A DNA stretch of 64,000 bases from Cupriavidus sp. P-10 (GCF_003402535.2 NZ_AP025171.1:1364001-1428000); one strand, 5' to 3'. Positions 37,594-46,885 are shown, counted from the stretch's first letter. A program made the numbers and translations. Notes: generated by a model not told the origin, from the letters alone.

Positions 37594-38541
37594 GTGGGGT
37601 ATGCTTCCTCTTTCGATTCGTACCAACCCATTGGCAAGATCGTGCGGATAGACCCGACCACCCTGACCATCTTCCTGACCGTTGTTGAGGAACAAAGCTT
37701 GGCTCGTGCCGCAGAGCGGCATTTCATGGCTGCTTCGGCCGTCAGCAAACGGATCAGTGACCTCGAGGACGCGCTATCAGCCCGCCTTCTGGACCGACAC
37801 AGCGGTGGCGTCCGTCCGACCGCCGCAGGCCTTGAACTCGTCGAATATGCGAAAGGTATCGTGGACTTACTTCAGCGTCTGCGCGCGGACATGAGTCAAT
37901 ACAGCGAGGGGACCAAGGGAGACGTTCGGGTCTATGCAAACAGTACTTCCATCGTTGGCTTCCTGGATCAGGATCTTCCGGCATTCCTTAGGCGCTATCC
38001 TCAGGTAGAAGTGCGCCTGGAGGAGTGGAGCAGTCCGTATATCGTGAGGTCGCTCAAGGACGGTTTGGCCGATGTTGGCCTGTTCTGGGCTGAGACTCCC
38101 CACGCCGGCCTGGACACCGCACCGTATCGGTCGGCGCGTCTAGTAATCGTTGTGCCGGAACGGCACGCCCTTGCTGGCAAAACCGGCGTGCATTTCGCGG
38201 ACACGCTGGACTTTGACCATGTTGCCTTCCATGAGGGCAGCATGATTCATAGATTGTCGGTTCAGGCTGCGGAAGCTCTTCAACGAACCATCCAGACGCG
38301 GCTTCAAGTCACGAGCTTTGATGCCATGAGGACTATGGTCTCGGCCGGGGTGGGCGTGGGCATCATGACGGACTTTACCGTTGCTGCGAAGCACAATCGG
38401 GGTGGGTTATGTATTGTTCCACTGCTGGATGATTGGGCCGGGATGGACGTGATCCTTGGGTATCGAGACTATGCTGCGCTGCCGCGGGCAGCGCAGCAAT
38501 TTGTTGATCACCTGTCAACTGGGCGCTTGCCGACTGGCTGA
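37594..38541 (+). CDS. LysR-family regulator next to a CoA-transferase gene
   Basis: 315 residues from GTG 37594; another GTG at 37642, just before RIDPTTLTIFL, fits the family start better. Helix-turn-helix: LTIFLTVVEEQSLARAAERHFMAASAVSKRISDLE. The effector domain contains GDVRVYANSTSIVGFLDQDLPAFLRRYPQVEVRLEEW and SFDAMRTMVSAGVGVGIM. It is a close relative of the regulator at 46954, sharing AVSKRI-DLE, the V-R-V-x-A-N-x-S/T-x-I segment, HFADTLDFDHV and QVTSFDA. Both are followed by a class III CoA-transferase gene on the same strand. Likely regulator of the genes at 38643-41769. Confidence 0.92.
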   Translation: MGYASSFDSYQPIGKIVRIDPTTLTIFLTVVEEQSLARAAERHFMAASAVSKRISDLEDALSARLLDRHSGGVRPTAAGLELVEYAKGIVDLLQRLRADMSQYSEGTKGDVRVYANSTSIVGFLDQDLPAFLRRYPQVEVRLEEWSSPYIVRSLKDGLADVGLFWAETPHAGLDTAPYRSARLVIVVPERHALAGKTGVHFADTLDFDHVAFHEGSMIHRLSVQAAEALQRTIQTRLQVTSFDAMRTMVSAGVGVGIMTDFTVAAKHNRGGLCIVPLLDDWAGMDVILGYRDYAALPRAAQQFVDHLSTGRLPTG

Positions 38542-38642
38542 GCCATCAAAATTTGGAACGGCCGCCATCGAAATCCAATTATTTACGGTCTGCGGAGGTT
38601 TTCCGACACTAGCCACTCACGCAACAAGATGGCTGGTGCCTC

Positions 38643-39827
38643 ATGACTCTCCCTTTGGACGGAATTACTGTAGTAGCGCTCGAGCAGGCAATCGCTGCTC
38701 CCATGGCAACTCGTCACCTGGCAGATTGGGGCGCGCGGGTCATCAAGGTGGAGCGTCCCGACGTCGGCGACTTCGCGCGCGGTTATGACAAGGTTATGCA
38801 AGGCATGTCCAGCCAGTTTGTCTGGACCAACCGCACAAAGGAAAGCGTTGCGCTGGATTTCAAGACCGAGGCGGGTCGATGCGCACTCGACGCCCTGTTG
38901 GAAAAGGCCGACGTCTTCCTGCAGAACCTAGCACCTGGCGCGGCCAAGAAACTTGGCCTGGACGCCAAGAGCCTAGTGGCCCGGCATCCTTCCCTGATTG
39001 CCTGTGACATTTCCGGCTACGGTTCGACAGGGCCGTACCGCTCGAAGAAGGCATACGACCTGCTGGTCCAGTGCGAGACCGGCTTCTTGTCCATCAACGG
39101 GACGCAGGAATCGCAAGCCAAGTGTGGTCTGTCGATCGTCGATATCGCCACTGGCATGTACGCGCTGAACGGCATCCTGATGGCGCTCTACCGCCGCGAG
39201 CGTACCGGCGCAGGTACCGCTTTCGAAGTCTCGCTGTTCGACAGCATGGCCGAATGGATGAGCTACCCCGCCTACTACACGCGAGACAGCGGTGCACCCC
39301 TTGCGCGCGCCGGCGCACGCCATGCCACCATCGCGCCGTATGGCCCCTTCAAGGCTGGAGACGGCAAGGCCGTGTTCTTTGGGATCCAGAATGAGCGCGA
39401 GTGGCAAGGCTTCTGTGCCCGCGTTCTGGAAGACACCGCCATCGCCGTCGATTCCCGCTTCAATACGAATCCGAATCGCCTGGCCAACCACGCCGAGCTG
39501 GAGGCGGTGATTACGGAGCGTTTTGCGAAGTGGTCGAGCGAAGAGGTCGCCGAGCGACTCGAAGCAGCATCCATTGCGAACGCGCGCCTGAACGATGTCG
39601 CCGAATTTCTGCAGCATCCGCAACTGCACGAACGCGACCGGATCCGGACGGTGGATAGCCCGGTTGGACCACTTCAGGTCTTCAAGCCGCCTCTCATCAT
39701 TGATGGCATCGAACCAGTTCTCGGACCGGTGCCAGCGGTGGGTGAGCACACCGACCGGGTCCTCGTGGAACTCGGTTTGAGCGAGACTGCGCAGGAATCG
39801 GAGTCGGCAGAAAGGAGCGCCAAATGA
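38643..39827 (+). CDS. Class III (CaiB/BaiF-type) CoA-transferase
   Basis: 394 residues, normal for the family. It moves CoA between carboxylic acids. The N-terminal LDGITVVALEQAIAAPMATRHLADWGARVIKVERPDVGDFAR is the CoA-binding start. LDFKTEAGRCALDALLEKADVFLQNLAPG and ISGYGSTGPYRSKKAYDLLVQ follow. The catalytic Asp is expected in GLSIVDIATGMYALNGILMAL. It overlaps the next gene (CitE-like lyase) by four bases. The pair suggests activation of a hydroxydicarboxylate (malate, citramalate or similar) to its CoA ester followed by cleavage to acetyl-CoA and an oxo acid. Confidence 0.93.
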   Translation: MTLPLDGITVVALEQAIAAPMATRHLADWGARVIKVERPDVGDFARGYDKVMQGMSSQFVWTNRTKESVALDFKTEAGRCALDALLEKADVFLQNLAPGAAKKLGLDAKSLVARHPSLIACDISGYGSTGPYRSKKAYDLLVQCETGFLSINGTQESQAKCGLSIVDIATGMYALNGILMALYRRERTGAGTAFEVSLFDSMAEWMSYPAYYTRDSGAPLARAGARHATIAPYGPFKAGDGKAVFFGIQNEREWQGFCARVLEDTAIAVDSRFNTNPNRLANHAELEAVITERFAKWSSEEVAERLEAASIANARLNDVAEFLQHPQLHERDRIRTVDSPVGPLQVFKPPLIIDGIEPVLGPVPAVGEHTDRVLVELGLSETAQESESAERSAK

Positions 39828-40732
39828 AAATCACGCGAACCTATCTCGCCGTGCCTGCTCATCAGGACAAGCTGGTGACGTCTGCAGCACGCTCTGACGC
39901 CGACGCCGTCTTTCTGGACCTCGAAGATGCCGTGCCGGAGGCGATGAAAGCCACCGCACTCGGCGCGGCCGTACGGGCCATCAACGGACTGGACTGGGGC
40001 AGCAAGGTTGTCGTGGTGCGTGTGAACGGTGCGGGCGTTCGACAGCGACAGGAAATCGACACCCTCGTGAGGTTTGCGTCCCGGCTCAATGGCGTGCTGC
40101 TTCCGAAGGTCGAATCTATCGAGGAAATTCACGCCGTCCAGCAGCAGGTCGACGGTACCGACGTCGCCATCGAGGCGATGATCGAGACGGCCAAAGGCCT
40201 GGTGTGCTGCGAGCGAATCGCGGCTGCAGGGGGTAGCCTGGAAGCGCTGCATTTTGGCGTCGGCGATTTCGGTGCTTCCATTGGTGCCAAGGGTGTGGAA
40301 ATCGGGCTGTCCCATCCGCAGTACACCATGAGGTCACGCGCTGGAGCCGGCTATGCGGATACCGCCCTCGACATGTGGGCCTATCCGATGATGCGCATCC
40401 TCGTCGCGGCTCGCGCGTTCGGGCTGCGAGCCATCGACGGTCCCTGCGGTGCGTTCCGCGACGCGGCGCTCAGTGAATCCAGTGCGCTGAAGGCCGCCGC
40501 CATGGGTTATGACGGCAAGCAAGTCATCCATCCTTTGCAGATGGCCTTTACCAATCGCGCCTTCACGCCCACGGACGCAGAGTACATAGCCGCCCAGCGA
40601 GTCGTTGCCGCGCTAGCGGAAGCGGAGCGCGAAGGGCGGGGCGCTGTCCAGCTCGACGGGAAGCTGGTGGACTACGCAAATATCCGGATGGCGAAGAAGG
40701 TCGTGGAAGTTCGCGACCGCGCCGTCGCCTGA
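39824..40732 (+). CDS. CitE/HpcH-family acyl-CoA lyase
   Basis: 302 residues. A TIM-barrel of the citrate lyase beta-subunit type: TYLAVPAHQDKLVTSAARSDADAVFLDLEDAV, with the metal-binding Glu/Asp pair, VVRVNGAG, LPKVESIEEI, IETAKGL, and LHFGVGDFGASIGA with the second Asp. KQVIHPLQMAFTNRAF is the usual C-terminal segment. Such stand-alone enzymes split malyl-CoA, citramalyl-CoA or related esters to acetyl-CoA and glyoxylate or pyruvate. The start overlaps the CoA-transferase stop. If glyoxylate is the product, the hydroxypyruvate/glyoxylate reductase at 41987 and glycerate kinase at 44441 could process it. That link is inference. Confidence 0.92.
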   Translation: MKITRTYLAVPAHQDKLVTSAARSDADAVFLDLEDAVPEAMKATALGAAVRAINGLDWGSKVVVVRVNGAGVRQRQEIDTLVRFASRLNGVLLPKVESIEEIHAVQQQVDGTDVAIEAMIETAKGLVCCERIAAAGGSLEALHFGVGDFGASIGAKGVEIGLSHPQYTMRSRAGAGYADTALDMWAYPMMRILVAARAFGLRAIDGPCGAFRDAALSESSALKAAAMGYDGKQVIHPLQMAFTNRAFTPTDAEYIAAQRVVAALAEAEREGRGAVQLDGKLVDYANIRMAKKVVEVRDRAVA

Positions 40733-40797
40733 GCATCTTGGATTCCTGCTTTTAGCCGGTCACGTTAGAGGCCCGGCAATACCCTTGGAGACACACA

Positions 40798-41769
40798 ATG
40801 AATCATCCCATCCGCATGGCGCTTGCCTGCGTTCTCTTCGGTGCTTCGCTTGCGCACGGCGCCACGACCGACAACTATCCCTCGAAGCCCGTGACCATCG
40901 TGGTACCGCAGGCACCCGGTGGTACGAACGACATTGTCGGCCGGATTATCGGCGCAGCACTTTCCCAGTCCACAGGTCAGCAATTCATCGTCGATAACAG
41001 ACCGGGTGCCGGGGGCAACATCGGCAGCCAGTATGCCGCCCGCAGCAATCCGGACGGCTACACGGTACTGTTGACCATCAGTAGTACTCAGGCGATCAAT
41101 CCCGCGCTCTACAAGAAAATTCCGTTCGATCCGGTGAAGGACTTTGAGCCCGTCGCGCTCGTGGCCAGTGTGCCGAACGTACTGGTGGCCAATCCGGCAT
41201 TCCCCGCCAATAACATGAAGGAACTCATCGCCCTGGCGAAAAGTAAGCCGAACGAGTACCGGTTCGGTTCTGCCGGCAATGGTTCGCTGAATCACCTGCT
41301 GGGTGAAATGCTGAACAACATGGCAGGCATCTCACTTGAGCATGTGCCGTACAAGGGCGTAGGACCAGCGCTGAACGACCTGCTCGGCAACCAGATTCCG
41401 CTGGCCTTTGCCAGCCTGCCTTCGGTACTGTCCCATGTCAAGGCCGGCAAGTTGAAGGCGCTTGGCGTGAGTTCGGCCAAACGTTCCAGCGCAGCGCCAG
41501 ACATCCCAGCCATCGCCGAGACGATTCCTAACTACAACGGCGACCTCTGGGTAGCGCTCTACGCGGTTCACGGCACGCCCAAAGACGTTCTGGCGAAACT
41601 GACGAATGCGGTGGACAAGGTCCTTAATGATAAGGCCGTGCAGGAGAAGTTGAAGGCCCAAGGTGCAGATCTGCCGCGCGCCACGCCTCAGCAACTCTCC
41701 GGCATGCTGAAGACGGACATGGATAAGTGGGCCAAGATTGTCAAGACATCCGGTGCGACAGTCGACTGA
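40798..41769 (+). CDS. Bug/TctC-family periplasmic receptor
   Basis: 323 residues. Signal peptide HPIRMALACVLFGASLAHGA. The mature protein has the Bug pattern YPSKPVTIVVPQAPGGTNDIVGRIIGAALS, IVDNRPGAGGNIGSQYAARSNPDGYT, AINPALYKKIPFDPVKDF and FGSAGNGSLNHLLGEML. Bug receptors bind carboxylates (citrate, terephthalate, glutamate). No TctA/TctB permease genes are near, so it is an orphan receptor, which is common in Burkholderiales. It ends the LysR / CoA-transferase / lyase group and probably binds the acid that those enzymes use. Confidence 0.93.
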   Translation: MNHPIRMALACVLFGASLAHGATTDNYPSKPVTIVVPQAPGGTNDIVGRIIGAALSQSTGQQFIVDNRPGAGGNIGSQYAARSNPDGYTVLLTISSTQAINPALYKKIPFDPVKDFEPVALVASVPNVLVANPAFPANNMKELIALAKSKPNEYRFGSAGNGSLNHLLGEMLNNMAGISLEHVPYKGVGPALNDLLGNQIPLAFASLPSVLSHVKAGKLKALGVSSAKRSSAAPDIPAIAETIPNYNGDLWVALYAVHGTPKDVLAKLTNAVDKVLNDKAVQEKLKAQGADLPRATPQQLSGMLKTDMDKWAKIVKTSGATVD

Positions 41770-41805
41770 TATGCCGATTCACTCGGGAAAGTAGGGCATC
41801 GCTCG

Positions 41806-41828
41806 ACCCTTTCCCTTTGGGAAAGGGT
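41806..41828. promoter_or_regulatory. Palindrome ACCCTTTCCC-TTT-GGGAAAGGGT
   Basis: Two perfect 10 bp arms with a three-base centre, 158 bases before the hydroxypyruvate reductase gene. No T tract follows, so it is a poor terminator. The same CCCTTTC/GAAAGGG motif lies before the LysR gene at 46954 and the CoA-transferase gene at 47981, so an operator is likely. Confidence 0.5.
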
Positions 41829-41986
41829 GCTCAGCAAAATCGCAATTCACCGATCCTGGCCGTCACGTCATCATGCAAAAGTAGCGATGCGGGCGGCGAT
41901 GCCGCCCGTTTCTCATTCATCCAAGCAGGCGAGCCGAGCGCGTTCGCCGGGACATTCACTTCAGGCCGTACGCCGGCACCATTCCC

Positions 41987-42940
41987 ATGAAGATCGTATT
42001 TCTGGACCGTTCCACCATCTCCCCGCAAACGACGCTCAAGACCCTGCCGTTTCCGCATGAGCTTTTCCTTCACAACGAAACGGCTGACTCAGAAGTCGCG
42101 GGTCGTATCGCTGACGCCGATGTGGTGATCACCAACAAGGTCAAACTCACCAGCCAGCAACTGGATCAGGCGAGCCGGCTCAAGCTCGTAGCCGTTGCGG
42201 CGACCGGTACTGACATCGTCGATCTGAAAGCCTGCTCGGCACGAGGAATCATCGTCTCAAATATTCGTAACTACGCGGTCCACACGGTACCGGAACACAC
42301 GTTCGCACTGATATTTGCGCTGCGACGGAGCTTGGCGGGTTACCACGACGCCGTCCGCAAGGGGCGATGGCAAGAGGCCGGGACGTTCTGTTTCTTCGAC
42401 TATCCCATCAAAGACCTGTATGGCTCGGTTCTGGGCATCATCGGCGATGGCGTGCTGGGGCAGTCGGTGGCGGCCATGGGCAGGGCACTGGGCATGCAGC
42501 CGCTCTTCGCCACCTACAAGGGTCGCACTGACATGGGCCCTCTCTACACACCGTTCGATGACGTCATGCGCCGCAGCGACATCATCACGCTGCACTGCCC
42601 GCTGACGCCTCAGACGCGCAACCTCATTGATGCGGCGGAGTTCGATCGGATGGAAAAGCGTCCTCTGCTCATCAACACGGCACGGGGCGGTTTGGTGAAC
42701 GAATCCGCGCTGGTCAATGCCGTGCATGCCGGCAAAGTGAGTGGTGCAGGCTTTGACGTCGCCAGCCAGGAGCCGCCGGGAGAGGACCATCCTTTCCATC
42801 AGTTAAGAAACACGCCCAACTTTATTCTCACCCCTCACGTGGCCTGGGCCAGCGAGGAGGCGATGCAAGGCTTGGCCGATCAGCTCTTTGACAATATCGC
42901 CGCGTTCGTGCAGGGCACGCCGCGCAACGTCGTGGCTTGA
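41987..42940 (+). CDS. D-2-hydroxyacid dehydrogenase, HprA-like hydroxypyruvate/glyoxylate reductase
   Basis: 317 residues. It reduces hydroxypyruvate to D-glycerate (or glyoxylate to glycolate) with NAD(P)H. The start KIVFLDRSTIS and the segments VAVAATGTDIVDLKAC, IRNYAVHTVPEHTFALIFALRR and FCFFDYPIKDLYGS closely follow methylotroph HprA. The nucleotide site is LGIIGDGVLGQSVAAMG (GxGxxG), and the catalytic residues are Arg in INTARGGLVNE, Glu in ASQEPPGED and His in LTPHVAWASEEAM. Pyruvate kinase follows after 25 bases and glycerate kinase after that, a direct route hydroxypyruvate, glycerate, 2-phosphoglycerate, PEP, pyruvate with enolase supplied from 12430. Confidence 0.93.
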   Translation: MKIVFLDRSTISPQTTLKTLPFPHELFLHNETADSEVAGRIADADVVITNKVKLTSQQLDQASRLKLVAVAATGTDIVDLKACSARGIIVSNIRNYAVHTVPEHTFALIFALRRSLAGYHDAVRKGRWQEAGTFCFFDYPIKDLYGSVLGIIGDGVLGQSVAAMGRALGMQPLFATYKGRTDMGPLYTPFDDVMRRSDIITLHCPLTPQTRNLIDAAEFDRMEKRPLLINTARGGLVNESALVNAVHAGKVSGAGFDVASQEPPGEDHPFHQLRNTPNFILTPHVAWASEEAMQGLADQLFDNIAAFVQGTPRNVVA

Positions 42941-42965
42941 TCACTGGATTTGTGCGAGGGTATTA

Positions 42966-44444
42966 ATGAGACGCTATCGCAAGGCGAAGATTGTCGCGAC
43001 GCTGGGACCTGCGACCTCATCCGTAGAAGCTATCCGTTCGCTGTTTCTGGCCGGCGCGGATGTCTTTCGATTCAACTTCAGCCACGGGTCGCACGAGACC
43101 CATCAGCAAAACTACGCCTTTGTCCGCCAGATCGAGCGGGAAACGGGACGGCCAATCGCGGTGCTGGCCGAATTGCAAGGGCCGAAGCTGAGAATCGGGC
43201 TGATGGGCGAGGCGACCACCTTGGTCGAAGGCAGCGAATTTGTCCTCGACCGCTCACCGCAGCCGGGAGACGCCCGGCGCGTCGGGTTGCCACACCAGGA
43301 ACTCTTCGACTGCGCCCGGCCCGGCAAGACCCTGTTGATTGACGACGGAAAGCTGCAGTTGCGCGTGCAGGCCGTCGCGCCGGACCGAATGGTCACCACG
43401 GTCGTCACGGGCGGTATCCTCTCTTCGCGCAAGGGCGTCAATGTTCCCGACGCGGTCATCCCGATCCCCGCGTTGACAGAGAAGGACATCGCCGACCTGG
43501 AATTTGCATTGACCATGGGGGTCGACTGGGTAGCGTTGAGCTTCGTACAGACCGCAGACGATGTGATTGCGGCAAAGACGCGCATCGCTGGCCGTGCGAC
43601 AGTTGTCGCGAAGCTGGAAAAGCCGGCGGCCGTCGAGCACCTTGAACAGATTGCACGCCAAGCGGATGCCGTGATGGTGGCGCGTGGCGATTTGGGTGTC
43701 GAGCTGCCGCCCGAGCGTGTTCCTGCCGTGCAGAAACGAATCTCTCGCGTATGCCGTCAGTTGGGGCGCCCGGTGATCGTGGCGACGCAGATGCTTGAGT
43801 CGATGATCGCTGCGCCCGTGCCGACGCGAGCGGAAGCCTCGGACGTTGCCAGCGCCATCTACGACGGCGTCGACGCCGTGATGCTTTCGGCCGAGTCGGC
43901 GTCTGGCCGGTACCCCCGCGAAGCGGTCCAGATGATGGATCGGATTATTCGTGAAGTGGAAGCCGACCCGCTTTACCGCAACATGATCGATGCGCAGCAG
44001 GTGGCAGCGCTGTCCAACAGGCAGGATGCCGTGTGTGGCGCGCTGCGCGACATTACACGCATCGTGGGCGCAAATACCACGATTGCGTATACGTCCTCCG
44101 GCGCCACGACGTCGCGAGCAGCCCGCGTGCGGCCGCAAACGCCCATTGTGGGTATCACGCCTTCGCTGGAGGTGGCCCGGCGGATGTGTCTCACCTGGGG
44201 CGTGCATGCTGCTGTCGTACCCGACGTAAAGGACGTGGACGAGATGATAACTGTGGCCAGCAACGCAGCGCTCAATGAAGGCTTTGCCGAGGATGGCGAG
44301 GAGATTGTCATTGTCGCCGGCATGCCATTCGGGAGGCACGGATCGACCAACATGCTGCATGTCGCCCGCGTAGCACAGGCGCAGGATGTCGCGCTCTCCG
44401 GACTTCCTGCCTCCAAAAGCACTGATGAAAAGGTGACCGCATGA
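42966..44444 (+). CDS. pyk: Pyruvate kinase, second copy
   Basis: 492 residues from ATG 42966, preceded by GAGGG; the open frame to 42888 overlaps the dehydrogenase gene. Motifs: KIVATLGPATSSVEAI, FNFSHGSHE, LAELQGPKLRIG, VVAKLEKPAAVEHL with the catalytic Lys, VARGDLGVELPPERVP, TQMLESMIAAPVPTRAEASDVASAIYDGVDAVMLSAESASGRYP. Compared with the first copy, Ile replaces Leu at few positions, and KLEKPAA replaces KIEKPAA. The two copies are clearly related. It overlaps the glycerate kinase start by four bases (ATGA), so the enzymes are translated together. Confidence 0.97.
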   Translation: MRRYRKAKIVATLGPATSSVEAIRSLFLAGADVFRFNFSHGSHETHQQNYAFVRQIERETGRPIAVLAELQGPKLRIGLMGEATTLVEGSEFVLDRSPQPGDARRVGLPHQELFDCARPGKTLLIDDGKLQLRVQAVAPDRMVTTVVTGGILSSRKGVNVPDAVIPIPALTEKDIADLEFALTMGVDWVALSFVQTADDVIAAKTRIAGRATVVAKLEKPAAVEHLEQIARQADAVMVARGDLGVELPPERVPAVQKRISRVCRQLGRPVIVATQMLESMIAAPVPTRAEASDVASAIYDGVDAVMLSAESASGRYPREAVQMMDRIIREVEADPLYRNMIDAQQVAALSNRQDAVCGALRDITRIVGANTTIAYTSSGATTSRAARVRPQTPIVGITPSLEVARRMCLTWGVHAAVVPDVKDVDEMITVASNAALNEGFAEDGEEIVIVAGMPFGRHGSTNMLHVARVAQAQDVALSGLPASKSTDEKVTA

Positions 44445-45604
44445 GCGAGGCAGTGTTCCGTGTCCTGGTAGCCCCCGATTCATTCAAGGGAAGCCTTGGC
44501 GCCTCGGCTGTCGCCGATCGCATTCGCGCAGGCATTATTCGGGCCGTTCCCGGGGCAGATGTCGTACTGGCCCCCATCGCCGATGGTGGTGAAGGAACCG
44601 CAGAGGTAATGGCGGCAACGTTGCCCGGCAAATGGGACGAGGTTCGGGTAGTCGAGGCCAACGGTATGGAAAAAGCGGTGCGCTATTACCGAGGGCGATG
44701 CAACGAGTTCGGGGAGATTGCCATCCTGGAAGTCGCCGAAGTCGTGGGTCTTCCGCAAGCAGTTGCGGAGCCGGGCAAGCGGACAACGCGGGGCATTGGC
44801 CAGGCCATCCGGCATCTTGCTTCGCAGGGCGTGAATACCATCGCCATCGGACTTGGCGGTTCTTCCACGAACGAGGCTGGCGCCGGTATGCTTTCCGAGC
44901 TTGGGTTCCGCTTTGTCGACGGGAATGGCAAAGTGCTGTGTCCGATCCTGGAAAACCTCCAGGCAATCCGCGAGATTGGATACGAACGGCCCGAATCGCT
45001 GGCTGGCGTCCGCATGATTGCGCTTTCCGACGTCAATAGTCCATTGTGCGGCCCCACTGGCGCGACCTACGTCTTCGGGCCGCAAAAGGGCGTCACGGCA
45101 TTGGCTGCGGTCGATGCGACCCTCGCGGGCTTTGCCAAGCGATGCACCGCCGCGCTGGGCGTCGATTTCACCGAGGCCGAAGGCAGTGGCGCGGCTGGCG
45201 GAATCGGCTTCGCATTGCGTCTTCTCGGTGCCGAGGTGGTTTCGGGCGCCACGTTCGTTTTGCGGGCGGCAGGGCTCCACAAGGATCTGAACACATTCGA
45301 TTGGATGATCACGGGGGAAGGGCGGTCCGATGTCCAGACGATGATGGGAAAGGGGCCTGCGACCATTGCCTACATGGCGAGGGAGGCGGGTGTTCCGGTC
45401 ACGCTCCTGTCAGGTGGCATTGACCCCAGCCCGGCGCTGACCGAAGCTTTCGACGGATGCATCTCCATCCAGCAGGGTCCAGTGTCGTTGAACTTTGCCA
45501 TGGAACACGCGGGGGCGTTGCTTGAAGAGGCGTCACACCAGCTCACGCGCTTGTTTGCCTCGGGGAGTCGGCGGAACTTGGCGGCCAGTAGCGCAAGAAG
45601 GTAG
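44441..45604 (+). CDS. Glycerate kinase, GarK/GlxK type
   Basis: 387 residues, normal for the GarK family, which makes 2-phosphoglycerate in enterobacteria. The start FRVLVAPDSFKGSLGASAVADRIRAGI and the segments PIADGGEGTAEVM, EIAILEVAEVVGLP, TTRGIGQAIRHLASQGVNTIAIGLGGSSTNEAGAGML and ALSDVNSPLCGPTGATYVFGPQKG are diagnostic. It belongs to a different fold from the MOFRL kinase at 16677. Thus the window has two non-homologous enzymes for the same reaction. Last gene of the hprA-pyk-garK operon. Confidence 0.95.
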   Translation: MSEAVFRVLVAPDSFKGSLGASAVADRIRAGIIRAVPGADVVLAPIADGGEGTAEVMAATLPGKWDEVRVVEANGMEKAVRYYRGRCNEFGEIAILEVAEVVGLPQAVAEPGKRTTRGIGQAIRHLASQGVNTIAIGLGGSSTNEAGAGMLSELGFRFVDGNGKVLCPILENLQAIREIGYERPESLAGVRMIALSDVNSPLCGPTGATYVFGPQKGVTALAAVDATLAGFAKRCTAALGVDFTEAEGSGAAGGIGFALRLLGAEVVSGATFVLRAAGLHKDLNTFDWMITGEGRSDVQTMMGKGPATIAYMAREAGVPVTLLSGGIDPSPALTEAFDGCISIQQGPVSLNFAMEHAGALLEEASHQLTRLFASGSRRNLAASSARR

Positions 45605-45617
45605 CGAGGTATGACGA

Positions 45618-45658
45618 GAAGAAAGGGCGAATTGGCACGCGGCCAGTGCCCTCTCTTC
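45618..45658. terminator. Hairpin at a convergent gene junction
   Basis: GAAGAAAGGGC (45618-45628) pairs with GCCCTCTCTTC (45648-45658) with one mismatch, with a 19-base loop. It lies between the glycerate kinase stop and the lyase stop and could serve both strands. Confidence 0.45.
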
Positions 45659-45693
45659 ACGGCTTCCACCAAGTGTAGGATCGCGTTATGTCC

Positions 45694-46656
45694 TTATCCT
45701 GCGCTCGACGAGAATGCATGTTGTTCCGGCAGGCTGGCCGACGCTGGCATCGGATGAAGGTCGGAACGGCGACCGGCCTTGAGAATCTGGCTTGGCACAT
45801 CGTGGCCAATCAGGCCGGGGAGCCTGGCCGATGCGACAAGGATGGCAGCCAGGTCGACGCCCGTGTCGTAGCCATCAAGTTTCAGCATGTGAACCAGGTC
45901 CTCGGTGCACACGTTGCCGGTGGCACCAGGCGCGTAGGGGCAGCCGCCCAGCCCGCCGAGCGAGGCATCGAACCGATCGACGCCGACCTCCAGGGCTGCC
46001 AGGGTATTGGCCAGGGCAAGGCCGCGCGTGTTGTGAAAGTGAAGGGCGAGTTCGAGAGCCGGGAACTGACGTCGGGCGGCCTCGCACAAAGCTCTCACCT
46101 GCGAGGGGTGAGCCATGCCCGTGGTATCGCAAAGGGTAACACCATGCACCCCCATGTCCGCGAACCGTTGCATCCATCCCAGCACCGCCGCAACGGCTAC
46201 GTCGCCCTCCATGGGGCAGCCCATCGCGGTGGAAAGCGACACGTTGATAGTGGTGGGTGTGCTACGCACTATGTGGATGACGTCCGAGAGCTGAGCAAAC
46301 GATTGCTCCCGCGACATACGCAGGTTCGTGCGGTTGTGGCTTTCGCTGACCGACATCACGAGGTTGACTTCGCTGACGTTGCACGACAGCGCGCGCTCGG
46401 CGCCGCGGACGTTGGGAACCAGCACCGTGTAGACGACACCGTCCTGACGGGTGATGCGATGCATCACGGCCTCTGCATCGCGCAGGGCGGGGATGGCCTT
46501 CGGAGACGTAAACGAGGTCACCTCCACCTTTGCATAGCCACACGCGCTCAGCGCGTTGATGAGGCTGATTTTGTCCTCTGTTTCAACGAACTTGACCTCG
46601 TTTTGGAATCCGTCGCGCGTCGCGACTTCTTGAATATGTACCTTCTTGTTTTTCAT
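45694..46656 (-). CDS. HMG-CoA-lyase-like protein (DRE-TIM family)
   Basis: 320 residues from ATG 46656, with AGGAG eight bases before it. The DRE-TIM signature is changed: VHIQEVATRDGFQNE has ATRDG in place of the usual PRDG, with the catalytic Arg-Asp kept. LTSFTSPKAIPAL matches the lyase S-F-x-S-P-K-x-I/W-x-P motif; metal ligands are in LALHFHNTRGLALANTLAAL (H-x-H) and the catalytic-loop Cys is in DASLGGLGGCPYAPGATGN. It splits 3-hydroxy-3-methylglutaryl-CoA or a related ester to acetyl-CoA plus a keto acid. Divergent from the LysR / CoA-transferase genes at 46954-49171, which probably supply the CoA ester. Confidence 0.92.
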   Translation of the reverse strand: MKNKKVHIQEVATRDGFQNEVKFVETEDKISLINALSACGYAKVEVTSFTSPKAIPALRDAEAVMHRITRQDGVVYTVLVPNVRGAERALSCNVSEVNLVMSVSESHNRTNLRMSREQSFAQLSDVIHIVRSTPTTINVSLSTAMGCPMEGDVAVAAVLGWMQRFADMGVHGVTLCDTTGMAHPSQVRALCEAARRQFPALELALHFHNTRGLALANTLAALEVGVDRFDASLGGLGGCPYAPGATGNVCTEDLVHMLKLDGYDTGVDLAAILVASARLPGLIGHDVPSQILKAGRRSDLHPMPASASLPEQHAFSSSAG

Positions 46657-46885
46657 AATGTTCTCCTCATTGACTTGCCGGCCTGTCAGGTTGTATGAGC
46701 CGGTACACGCCACGATCCGGTACCAGTACGGCTGCCAGAAGGGATCGGCGATCCCCTCTCAGGACATCGCACATTCGTTCGGATCGAACTACTTTCACGC
46801 CTTTTCCCTCCGTCTCATTCCACTTGTGAGAGGACAATTTTTTTATGAATGGCGACGCAGGGGAATCCTTCATCCCTCAACGACC

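Noticed and set aside
41806..41828. Reading the ACCCTTTCCC palindrome as an intrinsic terminator of the Bug receptor gene
   Set aside because: No T tract on either side, and similar palindromes sit in two promoters, so an operator fits better.
43254..44483. 409-residue minus-strand open frame opposite the second pyruvate kinase
   Set aside because: Shadow of pyk; His/Arg-rich, no motif.
45688..46698. 336-residue plus-strand open frame opposite the HMG-CoA-lyase-like gene
   Set aside because: Full overlap with a well-supported gene, low-complexity composition, no ribosome site.
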